Shown in pieces: positions 44,820-56,964 of a stretch of DNA of 64,000 bases (position 1 is the stretch's first letter; every line of letters begins with the position of its first letter). The translations under genes and the position numbers were made by a program. Location of the stretch: positions 9,702,016 to 9,766,015 of the forward strand of contig OZ026595.1 of assembly GCA_964020085.1 (NCBI GenBank), given 5' to 3'. A model generated the notes under the pieces. That model was given only the letters and a program-made list of their open reading frames with translations, was not told where the DNA came from and ran no database searches. The DNA comes from Micromussa lordhowensis. Taxonomy: Eukaryota; Cnidaria; Anthozoa; Scleractinia; Lobophylliidae.

Positions 44820-46076
44820 ATGAAGTCAATGCTCTTTCTTCTGTTCCTTGGCTGTGTGCTGTATTTCCAGCCGACGGCATCAGAGTATGTCCGTGGATGT
44901 TACTACACCGAGTGGTCGCAGCATCGATCCAAAGGTGCAACTTTCTTTCCTGAAGACATCGATCCTTTCCTCTGTACTCATGTGATGTTTGCCTTTGCGG
45001 AAATCAACCGAACCACTCACACACTGGAGATCAAAGGAAAGAATGATCACGACTTGTACAGAAGGATCAACGCACTGAAAAAAGTCAATCCAAAGCTGAA
45101 GACACAACTTTCTGTCGGTGGATGGGGTCAAGATTTAAAAGACAGCCCGTTTTCCAAGATGGTGGCCACGAAAGAGAAACGTGCGATCTTCATTGAGTCA
45201 TCCATTGATACCTTGAGTAAGTTTGGTTTCGATGGTTTAGATCTCGATTGGGAGTATCCCGGCGTGGGTGGAGGCTCTCCCAAGAGTGACGTAGAACGAT
45301 TCACTCTCCTGTGCAATGAGCTAAGAGCTGCGTTCGAAGCTGAAGCCAAGATTTCTGGAAAGGAGCGTTTACTTTTGACAGCAGCAGTAGCATCAAAATT
45401 CTCGGTTGTCGAAGAAGCGTACGACATTGCGGGAATTGCTAAGCCTCTTGACTGGATCAACCTAATGACTTACGATTTTCACGGTTTGGGCGACAACAAG
45501 ACTGGACATCACACTGCTATGGGACCAGACGGTGACAAGCTAACCGTTCCTTTCGCTGTCCGGTACTGGATGGACAACAGAGACATCTGGGAGAAGTCGG
45601 GCATCATGGACGGAATGCCAGCCAACAAGATCGTCCTCGGTATGGCCACATATGGACGCTCATTTGGCTTAGCGAACCCATCGATGCACGGTCTGGGAGC
45701 GCCACGTGATATCCAGTACACCCCTAAAGGCCAGTACTTGGGCGCTGTGGGCGTTCTAGCATATTTCGAGATTTGCAAACGGGGACTAACGGTTGTTGAA
45801 GAGAACAAAGCCATGGCTCCATACGGTTACAAGGATAAGGACTGGGTAGGATTCGACAACCCGAAGAGTTTGATTTACAAGATCGATAACGTGTTAAAAA
45901 AGAATTCCCTCCGCGGTGTTATGTTCTGGGCGCTTGACCTGGACGACTTCTCAGGACAGCATTGCGGACAAGGCAAGTACCCACTGATGAATGCTGTAAA
46001 GAAGTATCTCACATCCAGAGTGCAGCCAACATTTGCCCCAGAGACCCTACCCTCGCTGTCAGACAGCTTAGTCTGA
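44820..46076 (+). CDS. GH18 chitinase 2, truncated: catalytic domain without Cys6 module
   Basis: This single-exon gene encodes 418 residues. The signal peptide ([13 protein letters not shown] core) and GH18 domain are intact: [17 protein letters not shown] (D138, D141, D143, E145), MTYDFHG and MFWALDLDDFSG. It ends soon after the catalytic domain in a short tail finishing SLSDSLV. Downstream sequence to about 46205 is a decayed version of the linker and cysteine module of chitinase 3. ATG 44820 is preferred to the in-frame 44616 because it begins the signal peptide and aligns with the paralogues. The enzyme could still be secreted and active, but without a C-terminal binding module. Confidence 0.88.
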   Translation: MKSMLFLLFLGCVLYFQPTASEYVRGCYYTEWSQHRSKGATFFPEDIDPFLCTHVMFAFAEINRTTHTLEIKGKNDHDLYRRINALKKVNPKLKTQLSVGGWGQDLKDSPFSKMVATKEKRAIFIESSIDTLSKFGFDGLDLDWEYPGVGGGSPKSDVERFTLLCNELRAAFEAEAKISGKERLLLTAAVASKFSVVEEAYDIAGIAKPLDWINLMTYDFHGLGDNKTGHHTAMGPDGDKLTVPFAVRYWMDNRDIWEKSGIMDGMPANKIVLGMATYGRSFGLANPSMHGLGAPRDIQYTPKGQYLGAVGVLAYFEICKRGLTVVEENKAMAPYGYKDKDWVGFDNPKSLIYKIDNVLKKNSLRGVMFWALDLDDFSGQHCGQGKYPLMNAVKKYLTSRVQPTFAPETLPSLSDSLV

Positions 46077-46205
46077 CTACTATGGCTCCTTCCTAACCTA
46101 CTAGGAGCGGTAGAGGTGGTAGCCCCAGGGTCTGCGAGAAAGGCGAATATGGATTAACTGTGCAGATGGTAACTACCCATCTAACATGTGCGTCTGCTAC
46201 AGGAC
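46077..46205 (+). pseudogene. Decayed linker and Cys6 module of chitinase 2
   Basis: After the stop, words such as ATGGCTCCTTCCTAACCTAC, GGTAGAGGTGGTAGC and ACATGTGCGTCTGCTA align with the linker and module of chitinase 3 (51170-51325). Several deletions and stops have removed most cysteines. Confidence 0.7.
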
Positions 46206-46234
46206 TGATCCGCAAGCCTGACTGAATGCATACA

Positions 46235-46408
46235 CCTTATTCCAAAGTGGCCGCCATTTTAGTGTTCTTTTGTTTGCTTGCAAATTAGCCCTTGTTGCCT
46301 CGTTTAAGGGAAAATATTCTTTTGAATTTCGAGTTTAAGAACGAGGCAGCAAGGGCTAATTTGAAGGCAAACAAAAGACCACTAAATGGTGGCCATTTTG
46401 GAATAAGG
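46235..46408. mobile_element. Foldback MITE in the 3' region of chitinase 2
   Basis: The ends are CCTTATTCCAAA and TTTGGAATAAGG. The arms continue with GCCGCCATTTTAGTG and CACTAAATGGTGGCC, and with CAAATTAGCCCTTG and CAAGGGCTAATTTG. It has been inserted between the decayed module and the poly(A) signal at 46724. Confidence 0.75.
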
Positions 46409-46723
46409 TTTATATACTTTAGTTAACACGTTGTCGTTTGTCTGTTCAGTAATAGATCACGGATGACGTCAAATGACGAAAACGTGGTAGACGGGGCGAT
46501 TGTGTCACTGATGTTCTTGCCACATTTAATGATTTGTGTGATCAACTACTGAACAGACGCATCTATTTGTTTTGTATAATATAGAAAAAGTGTTAAAGAC
46601 GTCATGTATGCGTCTATCCTTCAATTGATCATAAGTAAGGACCAATCAAAAGCGAGAATGATTCGTTAGATTATATAATGTCTTAAATTGTAGAGGATCG
46701 GAAGAACTGAAGCATCCAGTCAT

Positions 46724-46729
46724 AATAAA
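46724..46729 (+). terminator. Poly(A) signal of chitinase 2
   Basis: AATAAA lies in sequence homologous to the chitinase 3 poly(A) region (shared ATAATAAAA and GAAGTGT words). Confidence 0.55.
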
Positions 46730-49700
46730 ATGGAAGTGTCGAAATTTTTATTATAATATTTTAATTATTTTCATACTGATATGATATTTTTATATGTGTA
46801 ATTAAATACCTGTAAACTAGCCTATAAGCTGTCGCAGTCCTTGAACCCTTAAACCTGGCTTGCGGCGGCTCACTCTTTCTGCTAAGCGTATTTACACAAC
46901 ACACTTGAGCGAAATAATTTTCCGTAATACTCATCTGATGAAGTCTTTCTTTCCTTACAAGAACAGCTATAAGGCAAGCTGTTGGGACTGTGATTATTTT
47001 TACTTCGAACCTCGAATGCATGATAAGAACACTAAGAATTTCAAACCGCTTTCGGAATTTTCAATTTCAACAGGTCACAGTATTAAACGCGATCATTACT
47101 GGACGATCAGATATATATATGTATATTGTGAAATAGAGAAGACTGTTGATTTGTGATTTACAACCTACCTTGAATGAGAACGTTGGCGGCGGTGGGAAAC
47201 GTTTTCTACACAAGCTTGGATTTTTCCTGATTATTCTAAACGGTCACTTCAAAGCGGCTGTATGTAGATTAAAGCTTCATACCACAAGTTCCCACGACAT
47301 GGCTGTTGGGTTATGTTTGCCACCTCAGTGTGCCTTTTCACTGCAGTGGCAAGCAACTTAAAAGTCAGCCTTGGCCATGGGGGGTAGTGGTATACCAACA
47401 GACCTGAAACGAAAAACCGATTATACCCAAACTTTCACCTCAAGAGTCGTGCGAAATACGGAAATTTGGAAAAACAATGTATACTGTATATCTATAAAAT
47501 GCCCGATTTTTGGCTTCAAAATACCATATACTCGATTTAAAATCCCCTGATATACTGTATACTGGCCGACCCTGGAAAGTTGTATGAAATGGCCTAAGAA
47601 TAAGAGTCTTCGTTTTGTTTTGCCTATGTATACCTCTTCCTAACCCTAAATCGAAGGGGGAAAACGAGGATCCGTAACTTACAGTACACAGACCGAGAAG
47701 ACGAGGTTAGTAAGATATATATCATATCTCTACTGTGTCTCTGCCGGGTTCGGGAACGATTTCTATTCACGCGGAACGGCTTTAAATTTCTGACGCACCT
47801 CGAAAGCAAAGCGAGTCAATTTGAAATCGTTGTTAAGTGACTCTTGTGTCGTTAGCAGGTTTTAACACACAATTTTAGAAGTAAAATAAAGTTTTAAACT
47901 TTTATTTGCTATAAAAGTTAAGAACACTTGGCGATAAATCACGAAACATTTTGGCAACAAAAACAGCTTTGTAGAGAATACAGCCCGCAAAATTAACCAA
48001 TCACAGCGCGTATTAACTGAGAGATATAATAAATTTTGCAATCCAGCAACCAGCTTTGCAGATACCTTACGACATTTGAGAGCGTCGTAGACGGTCCTTG
48101 TATAGAACAATGCGGCGAAGGAACAATTCGGAAGCGACGATAGCTCAAGCTGAGCACCGGGTGAGATTAATCGTTTTGGATAGAGTTTATTACGGTTTTC
48201 GAAGCCATTTTGACGGGCAGGTAACACGCGACAGAAATGGCAAATAATTTTCTTCACCGTCACTGAAATTCTCAACAATTTATGAATAGCAAAGTTAAGA
48301 TACTAGACAAAGGACTCAAATAGGCCCTTTGCAGCTAAGCCATCACGTGACCTACTTTTCATAAAATTATGGGCAATAACTTAAAAATTACAGAAATGGG
48401 AAAAGCATGTCGAAAATAGAAAAATGGCCTAAAAGCTCCTGGCATTAAAGGATGAGATTTTATGACGGTCAAGTGTGTTGTGTAAATGAGCGAAATTTCA
48501 AGGCTTTCGCTAAAAGTGACTATTCGTCAGCCATTGCCGTTTCAATATAAAATGCGCCGTCATTTTGACATTTCCGGCAAAAATAGTGTGCGCGTAGACT
48601 TAGGGTCTACTATTTCCCGACTAGACGTAGACGTCTCGCGCTGGGAAGGCCAAACCGTCTTTCATTGTAAAATTAAGGAAAATGTGCTCATCCAAGACCT
48701 AAAGCCTTCTCAGTAGAAAGCTACGGAATACTTTTAATTAAACATTGCCACTTGTACAAATAATGCCTTTATTTCGATATATTTCAAATGGACTCTTGTA
48801 ATACGTCCTTGAATTATTTTCTGTTCTGAAAAGTGTGCAAAAACTTTATTCATTTATGGAAAGATACGTAACTAAACTGCACACCTTCTTGTCAAGATGT
48901 TTCACCTCACTGTAATTGCTGTACGTATAATGTATTACGTAATATTCTTTAGTTTTAACTTTTTCGCGAGTTTTTCTATTCTGCCATTCTTGCTACTTAA
49001 GTTTAATATTATTTGGTTTAAAGGTCCCCTTGAAATGATCGTTGTAATTTCTATATCGCTCTTTTTGCTGAGGGAACAAGTGCAAACGACAGTGATACGC
49101 GAGCGTACTTTCACAAAGGGAACTGCACAAAGCCGATTATACAAACATACAAATTCACAGAGAACCTACTTTGGTCGTCAAGAACTGAGATACAGAGATA
49201 TTGTAAAGATGTTGCAAAGATGTTATTGACCTAAGTTAAAGTTGTTATCATTTATCATAAAGATGTAACAACAGAGTTTAAACAGTAGATTAAAGCAGTT
49301 GAAACCTTAGCAGTTCCAGAGTGATAATCCTCAGGGTAAAGGGAAATTGAGCTACCCCGGACACAGAGGTTCATTTTTTAATACACGGGTATCCATGAAG
49401 TCATTATTAAGATAATTTCCTGAGTGAGCAAGTTAAGTTTTCACTCTTATTGTTCTTAAGACTATAAACACGATAGCGTTTTGTTAAAAAAAAAAACATT
49501 GAAAAGATATGTAAATTACCGTTGATAAGAAGTTTCAGGAAGCTTTTGCATGCCCTTTAAATTTCCTATGCCGATTTACACATTTTTCGCAAACTGACAT
49601 TCCATATCCATCCACTAACACTGTCATTTTTTTGTTTGAAACATCTGTGTTTTATTTACCTAGAAAACCGACATCAGAAGGCAGCAGAACGCCCCCCATG

Positions 49701-49880
49701 TTTGAACTATTCCAAGTCTTCTCAGCTGTTGTGCAGATGAGCAAAGACATCACTGCTAGTATGCGCAGATCCCTAACACGTACCTAGTCATTTGACAATC
49801 CTATCACGTTTGTTGTCGACAAATGTAAACACCCTTGTTCTTTAAGAAACAGTTTGTGGCTTATGCTAGTCATACACGCG
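46730..49880. other. Intergenic between chitinases 2 and 3
   Basis: No gene is recognised. Short open frames here lack recognisable motifs, and no clear repeat family was identified. Confidence 0.45.
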
Positions 49881-49900
49881 TCTCTTGTACCTGAGTCAAA

Positions 49901-51325
49901 ATGAACCAAGTTTTACTCCTTCTTCTCCTGGGTTGTACTCATCTGGTGGCTTCTGAGTATGTCAGAGTGTGTTACTACACCAACTGGTCTCAGTATCGAC
50001 CCAAAGGTGCAACCTTCTGGCCTGAAGACATCGATCCATTCCTCTGTACGCACGTGATTCACTCGTTTGCAAAAGTCAGTCGCACCACACATAAAATGGA
50101 GATTTACGAAGAAAACGACCACGATCTTTACAACAGAATCAACGCGCTAAAGAAAATCAACCCGAAGCTCAAGACACAAATTGCTGTTGGCGGATGGACT
50201 CACGAAGAAAAAGACAGCCCGTTTTCCAAGATGGTAGCAACGAAAGAGAAACGTGCAATCTTCATCAAGTCATCCATTGACACCCTGAGGAAGTTTGGAT
50301 TCGATGGTTTGGATCTAGACTGGGAATACCCAGGCATGCGTGGCGGCTCTCCCAAGAGCGACAAAGGACGATTCACTCGCCTGTGCAATGAGCTGAGAGC
50401 TGCGTTCGAAGCTGAAGCCAAGGCTTCTGGGAAGGAACGCCTGTTGTTAACGGCAGCAGTAGCAGCAGGACTGTGGACCATCAAAGGAGCGTACGATATC
50501 GAGGGGATATCGAAGCCACTAGACTGGATCAACATCATGACCTACGACCTTCACGGTACTTGGGAACCTAAGACTGGCCACCACACTGCTATGGGACCTG
50601 AGGGCGATAAACTCACGCTTCCGTTTGCAGTCTGGTACTGGATGAATAACAGAGATACCTGGGAGAAGCCGGGTATCCGGAATGGCATGCCCGCCAACAA
50701 GATTGTGCTGGGCTTAGGAACATACGGACGCGCGTTTGGTCTCGCAAACCCAGGAAACAATGGCCTAGGAGTCGGCCGAGACTATACGTACACACCAAAG
50801 GGGAAGTACACTGGTGCTGAAGGGTTCCTGGCATACTTTGAGATCTGTAAGATGGGTCTTACCGTGGTGGAAAACAATGCAGCAAAGGCCCCATATGGCT
50901 ATAAAGGAAAGGACTGGGTGGGATTCGATAATCCAAAGAGTTTGATTTACAAGATCGATAACGTGGTGAAGAAGAATTCTCTCCGCGGTGTTATGTTCTG
51001 GGCCATTGACCTGGACGACTTCTCAGGACAGCATTGCGGACAAGGCAAGTACCCACTGATGAATGCCGTTAAGGATTACCTCACATCCGGAGTACAGCCG
51101 ACATTTCCCCCAGGAACCGAACCCCCGGTGACAGACAGCCCAGTCACAAAACCCCCTAAACCGGGGACAACCGTGGCTCCTCCTAAACCTACTACCAGCG
51201 GTGGAGGTGGCGGCTCCGGGGCATGCAAGGCGACAGGTGCATGGGCGGGAAATGCTAACATGGATGCGTGGTGCGTTGCTAACTGTGCGCTTGGTAACTG
51301 CCCATCAAGCATGTGCGTCTGTTAG
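49901..51325 (+). CDS. GH18 chitinase 3, secreted, with C-terminal Cys6 module
   Basis: This single-exon gene encodes 474 residues. The signal peptide is [17 protein letters not shown], different from the other two. The GH18 domain starts [18 protein letters not shown]. The catalytic residues are D135, D138, D140 and E142 in [27 protein letters not shown] and [12 protein letters not shown] are present. A linker of [17 protein letters not shown] and [10 protein letters not shown] type leads to the six-cysteine module C442-C474 ([15 protein letters not shown], then NCPSSMCVC), which ends exactly at the stop. The module is probably carbohydrate-binding, inferred from its position. The catalytic part is almost identical to chitinase 1 over long blocks. 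The gene appears complete. Confidence 0.93.
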   Translation: MNQVLLLLLLGCTHLVASEYVRVCYYTNWSQYRPKGATFWPEDIDPFLCTHVIHSFAKVSRTTHKMEIYEENDHDLYNRINALKKINPKLKTQIAVGGWTHEEKDSPFSKMVATKEKRAIFIKSSIDTLRKFGFDGLDLDWEYPGMRGGSPKSDKGRFTRLCNELRAAFEAEAKASGKERLLLTAAVAAGLWTIKGAYDIEGISKPLDWINIMTYDLHGTWEPKTGHHTAMGPEGDKLTLPFAVWYWMNNRDTWEKPGIRNGMPANKIVLGLGTYGRAFGLANPGNNGLGVGRDYTYTPKGKYTGAEGFLAYFEICKMGLTVVENNAAKAPYGYKGKDWVGFDNPKSLIYKIDNVVKKNSLRGVMFWAIDLDDFSGQHCGQGKYPLMNAVKDYLTSGVQPTFPPGTEPPVTDSPVTKPPKPGTTVAPPKPTTSGGGGGSGACKATGAWAGNANMDAWCVANCALGNCPSSMCVC

Positions 51326-51415
51326 GAGGACTCAACATGCCTGATTCAATGCGTGTAGTATAGTATCTTATGCTGTAATGCTATAGAAAACCTGGAGACT
51401 CAGGCATGAAGTCGT

Positions 51416-51421
51416 AATAAA
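51416..51421 (+). terminator. Poly(A) signal of chitinase 3
   Basis: AATAAA lies about 90 bases after the stop codon. Confidence 0.7.
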
Positions 51422-51898
51422 ACGAAAGTGTGAAGGAAATGAAGTTTATATTACTCTGTCTTTGTCCTTCCTACATGCTCGAATTCCAGATAATTAGATA
51501 TGAACTCACTTTTGTTCAAAAGTATTTTTTTGGTCGGTTTTTGTTTGAATTTTTTTGGTAGGTGCTGATTATTCGGAAGGAGTTTTGCGTCAAAAAATGA
51601 TGAACTAAGGCGGGAAGAGACCTATCATCTCAAAACTATCAGTGCCTATTAAAGCACTGCATGGTAAGACTCTCTAGACATGACAAGTTTTATCATCGTT
51701 AGATACTGGACCATCAAGTCTCTAAATAACTGTAAATACGTAAAATACAAAAGAACCCAACAACCAGGAGAGAGAGTTATTACTGGAAGTATTTTTGAGG
51801 CTAAGATTTGGATAGGTTATTTTCGCATGGGCGTATTATTGCTACTTTATTTTCACTAGAGCATTCCACCAATAGGCCATTTCTAAAGTTCCGTTTTA

Positions 51899-52032
51899 CC
51901 TCCCTGTCAAAAAGAGTCTAAGTGCGAAACCATTCATATGAAAATGAGTTCCGCCTACAGGATCGTTTTCATGCAAATTAAACTCATTTCCCTTTAAATG
52001 GTTTCGTACTTAGACTTGTTTTGTAATAGAGG
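51899..52032. mobile_element. Foldback MITE, AGTCTAAGTRCGAAACCATT arms
   Basis: The left arm contains AGTCTAAGTGCGAAACCATT and AAATGAGTT. The right arm is the inverted AACTCATTT and AAATGGTTTCGTACTTAGAC. The outer ends are CCTC and GAGG. Confidence 0.75.
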
Positions 52033-53072
52033 CACAAGGGAATTTTCTTTATGACTTCTTTAGAGTTGTAAGCCGGCCGTATGGTGTACCGAAGATCATC
52101 TTTGTATATTTCATCAGTTCAGTGCAAAGCGTACAAACATATCACAAAGTCATATTCTCTTGATATCATCAGTGATAAAAAGTAGTCCACGCTATGGCAA
52201 ATCTGAACGGGATCGGGAATCAAAACTTTTAAGAGCTTCTACGGTTCACACTGTCCGCTCATTAAGCCACTCTCATACAAAACACGAACTTTCCGTGGCC
52301 ACGATCTTCAAAATCAACTCTGGTCTCTTTGTCTCAGATAAAATAGCTACTGTGTAAATATACAGTCAAACCTTTCCTTACGGACTTTAATTTAATGCTT
52401 TAATCAGATACTCCTAAAAACAGTAAAAACTATACTAGGAGGTTTAAAGTTACTGATGATATGTACACCATACGAACACCCCTATAATACGAACAACCCC
52501 TTGTAATGTACAATCGGCTCTACGCCTATACCTCCCTACGGTCACCTCCACGGACACTCAGTATGCCAGTATGGGGTCCGTATTACTTTTTTTCTATGAA
52601 TCATTTGAGATTGATCACTGAGCCAATGATTTTGATCTCCTGACTGGAGAGACTTGACGAGCGTTTGTCTTATGTGGGCCGTCGACTTACAGGCAAAAAA
52701 CAATCTGGTGGTTTTCATGGTGGAACTTTGATCCCTTTTTGTGAATATTCAAAGAGGTTCCCAGTGGCCGGTACGACTGTTTTTCTTGTGAACAAACACG
52801 TGACGTACATGTGTGATTGGTTACTTCAAATTTCAGGTGGTTACCCCCGTAGCAAGCTACAATACTCTTGGACAGAATAAAATAAGAAATAAAACCACCC
52901 CTCCCTCCGAATCAATGATGAACTGGCGCTAAACCTAAAACGCGCCTCATTGAAATGCAGGGGAGGGGTGGTCTTAATTATTGCCCCAGTCTGACGATCC
53001 GCTGACGATGCTAAGAGACTGGGAAAGGCTCTTCCGACACTTGGGTCCAGTCTTCTATGAAAAATTTCCAAA
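52033..53072. other. Intergenic upstream of FAM136A
   Basis: No gene recognised. A stretch near 52365 begins CAGTCAAACCTTTCCTTACG, resembling the end of a Tc1/pogo-type repeat like that at 9108. No partner end was found. Confidence 0.45.
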
Positions 53073-55914
53073 ATGGCGGCCAGTGCTTCCCAAACACGTG
53101 TGAAAGAAGAAGTGGAGAGATCGATAGAAAAACTTGAAAGAGAACAACTAAGAGGGCTTCAGGTCAGTTGGTACAGTTGCTACATAAAAATTTCTGTGAA
53201 AAATCAGCTCCTGTGTGGGGTATGAGGCACATCGTTAAGCTAAATGATGATTGCAAAGACGCCAGACTAAGATTTTTACCGAGACAATATCTGAAAACAT
53301 TTCTTTGCATAACCCCTTAGGAGATCTTGAAACAGGTAATAAATGCAAAATTTTTAGCAAGAAAAAGGTCTTGGTTTGCCCGTTACTTACTCTGGCCTTC
53401 GTTGTCTAATCACTCTGCAGTGAAACGAAAAACAAAATTATTTCTAACTTAGTATAAGTAAGAAAACACCAGTCATATAGGAGGGGGCATCTCGTTTATT
53501 GATCAGACATAAATAGCCCTAGGATAGTTACTACAAACAATAAATGTAATAAACAAAAACACGGAAGTTTACTGAAACAAAATTTCCAAAGTGAAGTGAT
53601 CTAAAGCGGAGATGCCGTCGAATTGACAACTCCTAACGGACAAACTCCTTAAATATTCAATTCTTAGCATAATTACGTAGCCTGCATACCAACCAATCTA
53701 CATACCAGCTCAAAACTATCTTACAGTAACAATGAGCCAGAGCCTGAACCAGAGGTGGATCTAGGGGGAGGGTGCAGGGGGTGTGCTGCTCACCCTCCCC
53801 CCCTTTGAGATGAAGCCTTCTTCTTTGTATTTACTTTTAAAATTTGTTTACCCCACCAGTCAGTTACGCTATTCCTTAGTGGTGCACCCCCTCCTAAGAA
53901 AAATCCTGGCTTCACCCCTGTGAACATGTACATATGTTTGACAATTAAGGAGACTCTAAACAGTTTCCAGCACTTTCCAAGAAGTAGATTTTGATGGGTC
54001 ATTATAACGATTCTATATCGGTTGATGTCAGAATCGTGGCATCAAAAAACTGCCCGATCATTGGTGAACAAGTTGCTGTCAATTTTGGGGCGTAATAGGT
54101 TATGATAGCGACAATATGACCCGATAAAAACACCCTTGATTTTAACTTTAAGCGCTTATCAAATTGTGATAAGCATAATGAAGTGCAACATTCTGTAGTG
54201 TGGGTTCAGAGCCACCTTAAATTTTTGACAATTTAAGGTGGCTCTGTCTTTCATTGCTTCTAATCAACTCGGATTTGCCACAAGCCACATATGCTTTCTG
54301 GGCCAGCTAATTTTCTACTCTACAGTTCTAATGCGCAATTCAAAAGTGATATATTTCATGATACAGGGTTTCCTTTTGAAAGCTAATCAGTCCTTGGTCT
54401 AAACTGTTCTGAATCTTTGGTGTCTTTTCATTAGGCCAAGTCTCACTTGTGTGCTGCCCAATGTTGTGAGAATTTAACTGCTAGTAAAGATGAAGTTCAA
54501 CAGTGCATGAACAAGTGTTTTGTACCAATCCAGCAAATTCAAGAGTACCTTGGTAAAGAGCTAACTGGATTTCAGGTAGATCTTCACTTTACCAGTACAG
54601 GCATATGGTTTGGGATTGCATATTGAGAGTAAACAACACTGCTTAGTTTCTAAAGTGGCTAGATAAATGTCCAATTCCAGACCATTGGACCATCAAGTTT
54701 TGTTTCATTTGGTGACTTACCAGGATTGCTACTTCATGTATTCAGTAACTCATTCTACTGATTACCCAACACACAGACTAAACCTGTTTGTCATTATTCT
54801 AAAACAATACATTTACGCTTGTAAATGTTCTGACAAGAAATCAATCATGCGGGAATTTCAAAGAAAAACTGTATTACAATGGCAAATAGAGAATTAGGCT
54901 TTTCCTTCAGCCTTAGATCTTCCCGCGAAGCCTTTTTGCTTTTAATTATTCAACTAGCCAACTGATATAGACATACTAAATCAAAACCCAAAATTTTATC
55001 TTTTCTCCTCTAGCATGGTAGCGTTGTAAGTAGGCCAACTGTAATATTAGCGGAAATATTGTATTGTAAAAAACAAACATGGCAGAGTCGCGCAAGATGG
55101 CAGCCACACTCCATCTAATAGGTTGACAGAAACATGCAGCCTTAGTTTATAACGTTCTTTGATATTGGACATCCATGTTATGGCCAATTGACACCTGTCG
55201 AAACAAGGTACCCACTGACCAGTATCACATGACCATATCGCAGATTCATGTGTAGAACTCAAGTTCAAGTGCTGGTTTTCAGTTGGCTCAAGGGCTTATG
55301 TCAAGTTAATGTGATGTAATCAGGGCTAGGTTGTTCGGAGCTGGTTAACACCAACCCAGAATTAAAAGTTAACCGCACTATAAATTTTTCTTGTATACAA
55401 GTGTTTTTCACTGCTTTTGTTTTGTGTAGTTTGAGATTATTCAAACTCAAAACAGAAAGCCAAACAACATACAGAAAACCTCACTACAAAAGTTACAAAA
55501 CTCTAATCAAAATCCTTGCTTAAAATTCTGGGTTAGCTTAATCGGGCTTTGAACAACCCGGCTCAGGAGCTCCGTTTTTAGGCTTGGCTAAATCTATATA
55601 TTGTAGTTATATGGAGTACCCCTAGGGCTTAGGTTTTTATGATAATATCAGTTTGCTTATTGCAAAAACATTTGTTTATTATTTGTTCATTTGTTTATGT
55701 TTAGGACCGACTTGGTCGCTGCGCTCAACAATGCCAGGACAAAATTCAAGACAATGTGGACCCAAATACAACTCAATCAGAGCTCACAAAGTATCAAGCT
55801 CAGCTGGACTCTTGTGTTGATCAGTGTTGTAAAACACACTTGGAGCTTGTTCCTAAAATGTTTGAGAGAATGAGGAAGGTCTTGTCACAAGTGCAGGAGC
55901 CCAGCCCAAGATAG
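53073..55914 (+). CDS. FAM136A: FAM136A homologue
   Basis: Three exons, 53073-53162, 54435-54575 and 55705-55914, all phase 0, encode 146 residues; the human protein has 138. FAM136A is a small mitochondrial protein reported to act in the intermembrane space. Exon 1 gives a helix (RVKEEVERSIEKLEREQLRG). Exon 2 has LCAAQCCENLTASKDEVQQC, then MNKCFVPIQQIQEYLGKEL. Exon 3 has DRLGRCAQQCQDK, later QLDSCVDQCCKTHLELVPK. The four CxxxC pairs (CAAQC, CMNKC, CAQQC, CVDQC) form the family's repeated twin-CX3C signature, which suits import by the Mia40 disulfide relay. The stop is TAG at 55912-55914. The gene looks complete. Confidence 0.92.
53950..54165. repeat. Interspersed repeat shared with 20650-20850
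   Basis: Second copy of the dispersed element described there, in intron 1 of FAM136A. It ends just before the hairpin at 54207-54246. Confidence 0.6.
54207..54246. repeat. Perfect 17-bp-arm hairpin
   Basis: CAGAGCCACCTTAAATT, a six-base loop, then its exact inverted copy, inside FAM136A intron 1. It resembles the minimal footprint of a foldback element. Confidence 0.8.
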
Positions 55915-56964
55915 TGCACAATGATGCTTAGGATGGAAGAATTATTAAATTAATACTTGAATGGAGCTGTGCCACAGGTGGTGCATGTTGAAAAATTTAG
56001 CCTCAAGTTTTCAATGTTGTCATTTTAATTTTGTAATCCATGTCAGTGATAACAATCTTTGTTCTTTTTGTTTTCTAAATACCTCTCTAATGTTTTTTTT
56101 TACCTTTTTGTTTTTCACGAGGTTATTCTCAAAGATGGCGTTGCGCATTACAAATATTGCTTGACATAGCTTGTTCAATCTCCAGCTCTCCTTTAAAGTT
56201 GGTTTATAACACAACCGTGTGAATGTTTCAACAATCTTAAAAAGGTCACAGTAGTAAATGAACTGATGAACTGATCATCTGAGAAGAACTATCCTGAGTA
56301 AAACCTTTTTTCTTTAAAGAGAAAATTGGAAAAATGTGTGAAGAATTAAAGTAAGTGGTGTTCCAATGCTGGCCATGGGATGTAAATGTTGGTACAGACG
56401 TGAGATTTCGGAGGAAGCCAATAGTCTACAAGGAATATTTTTTCAAGGTCAGGGAAGTTTTTAGTTTATTTTTTAAGTCATACTTTATCAGAACAGTCAA
56501 GTCAGGAAATTCGATTTGAATGTTGCTGCTGGTTTTACTAACAAGCAGTTGATAAAGACATCTTGTTAATGTCAATAAAATGAGTATGGATTTTATGAAA
56601 TAATTTGAAGTAAATTAAGTTTGTCAGGATGCTTTCCATTTGATGGGGCCTCTTATGATTAGTAAGTGAAAATTGTTTTTATTAGTTAAAAGCCAGGGGA
56701 TTATTGTGTAGAACTGACTGAATCAGTGCTACTGTAATGTCTCATCCCACAGTGATGTATTTCAGTATCCTGAAATCCGCGGTTTAGAGTTCCATAGAGT
56801 TCCTAATCCTATTGTATCTATAGCATGCACTATTTCTTTCTCATATGTGCATCTCGACAAAAAGTAGTGCAGGTAACGACGATATCTTAATATAAGTCTA
56901 TAAAGTGAAACTTATAACCAGAGAATTCTTTCACAGCGGAATATATAAAAAATCAGTCATCATT
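55915..56964. other. Convergent 3' intergenic region
   Basis: The 3' ends of FAM136A (plus strand) and the BTB gene (minus strand) face each other here. No further gene is seen. AATAAA at 56575-56580 could serve FAM136A only with a long 3' UTR. Confidence 0.5.
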
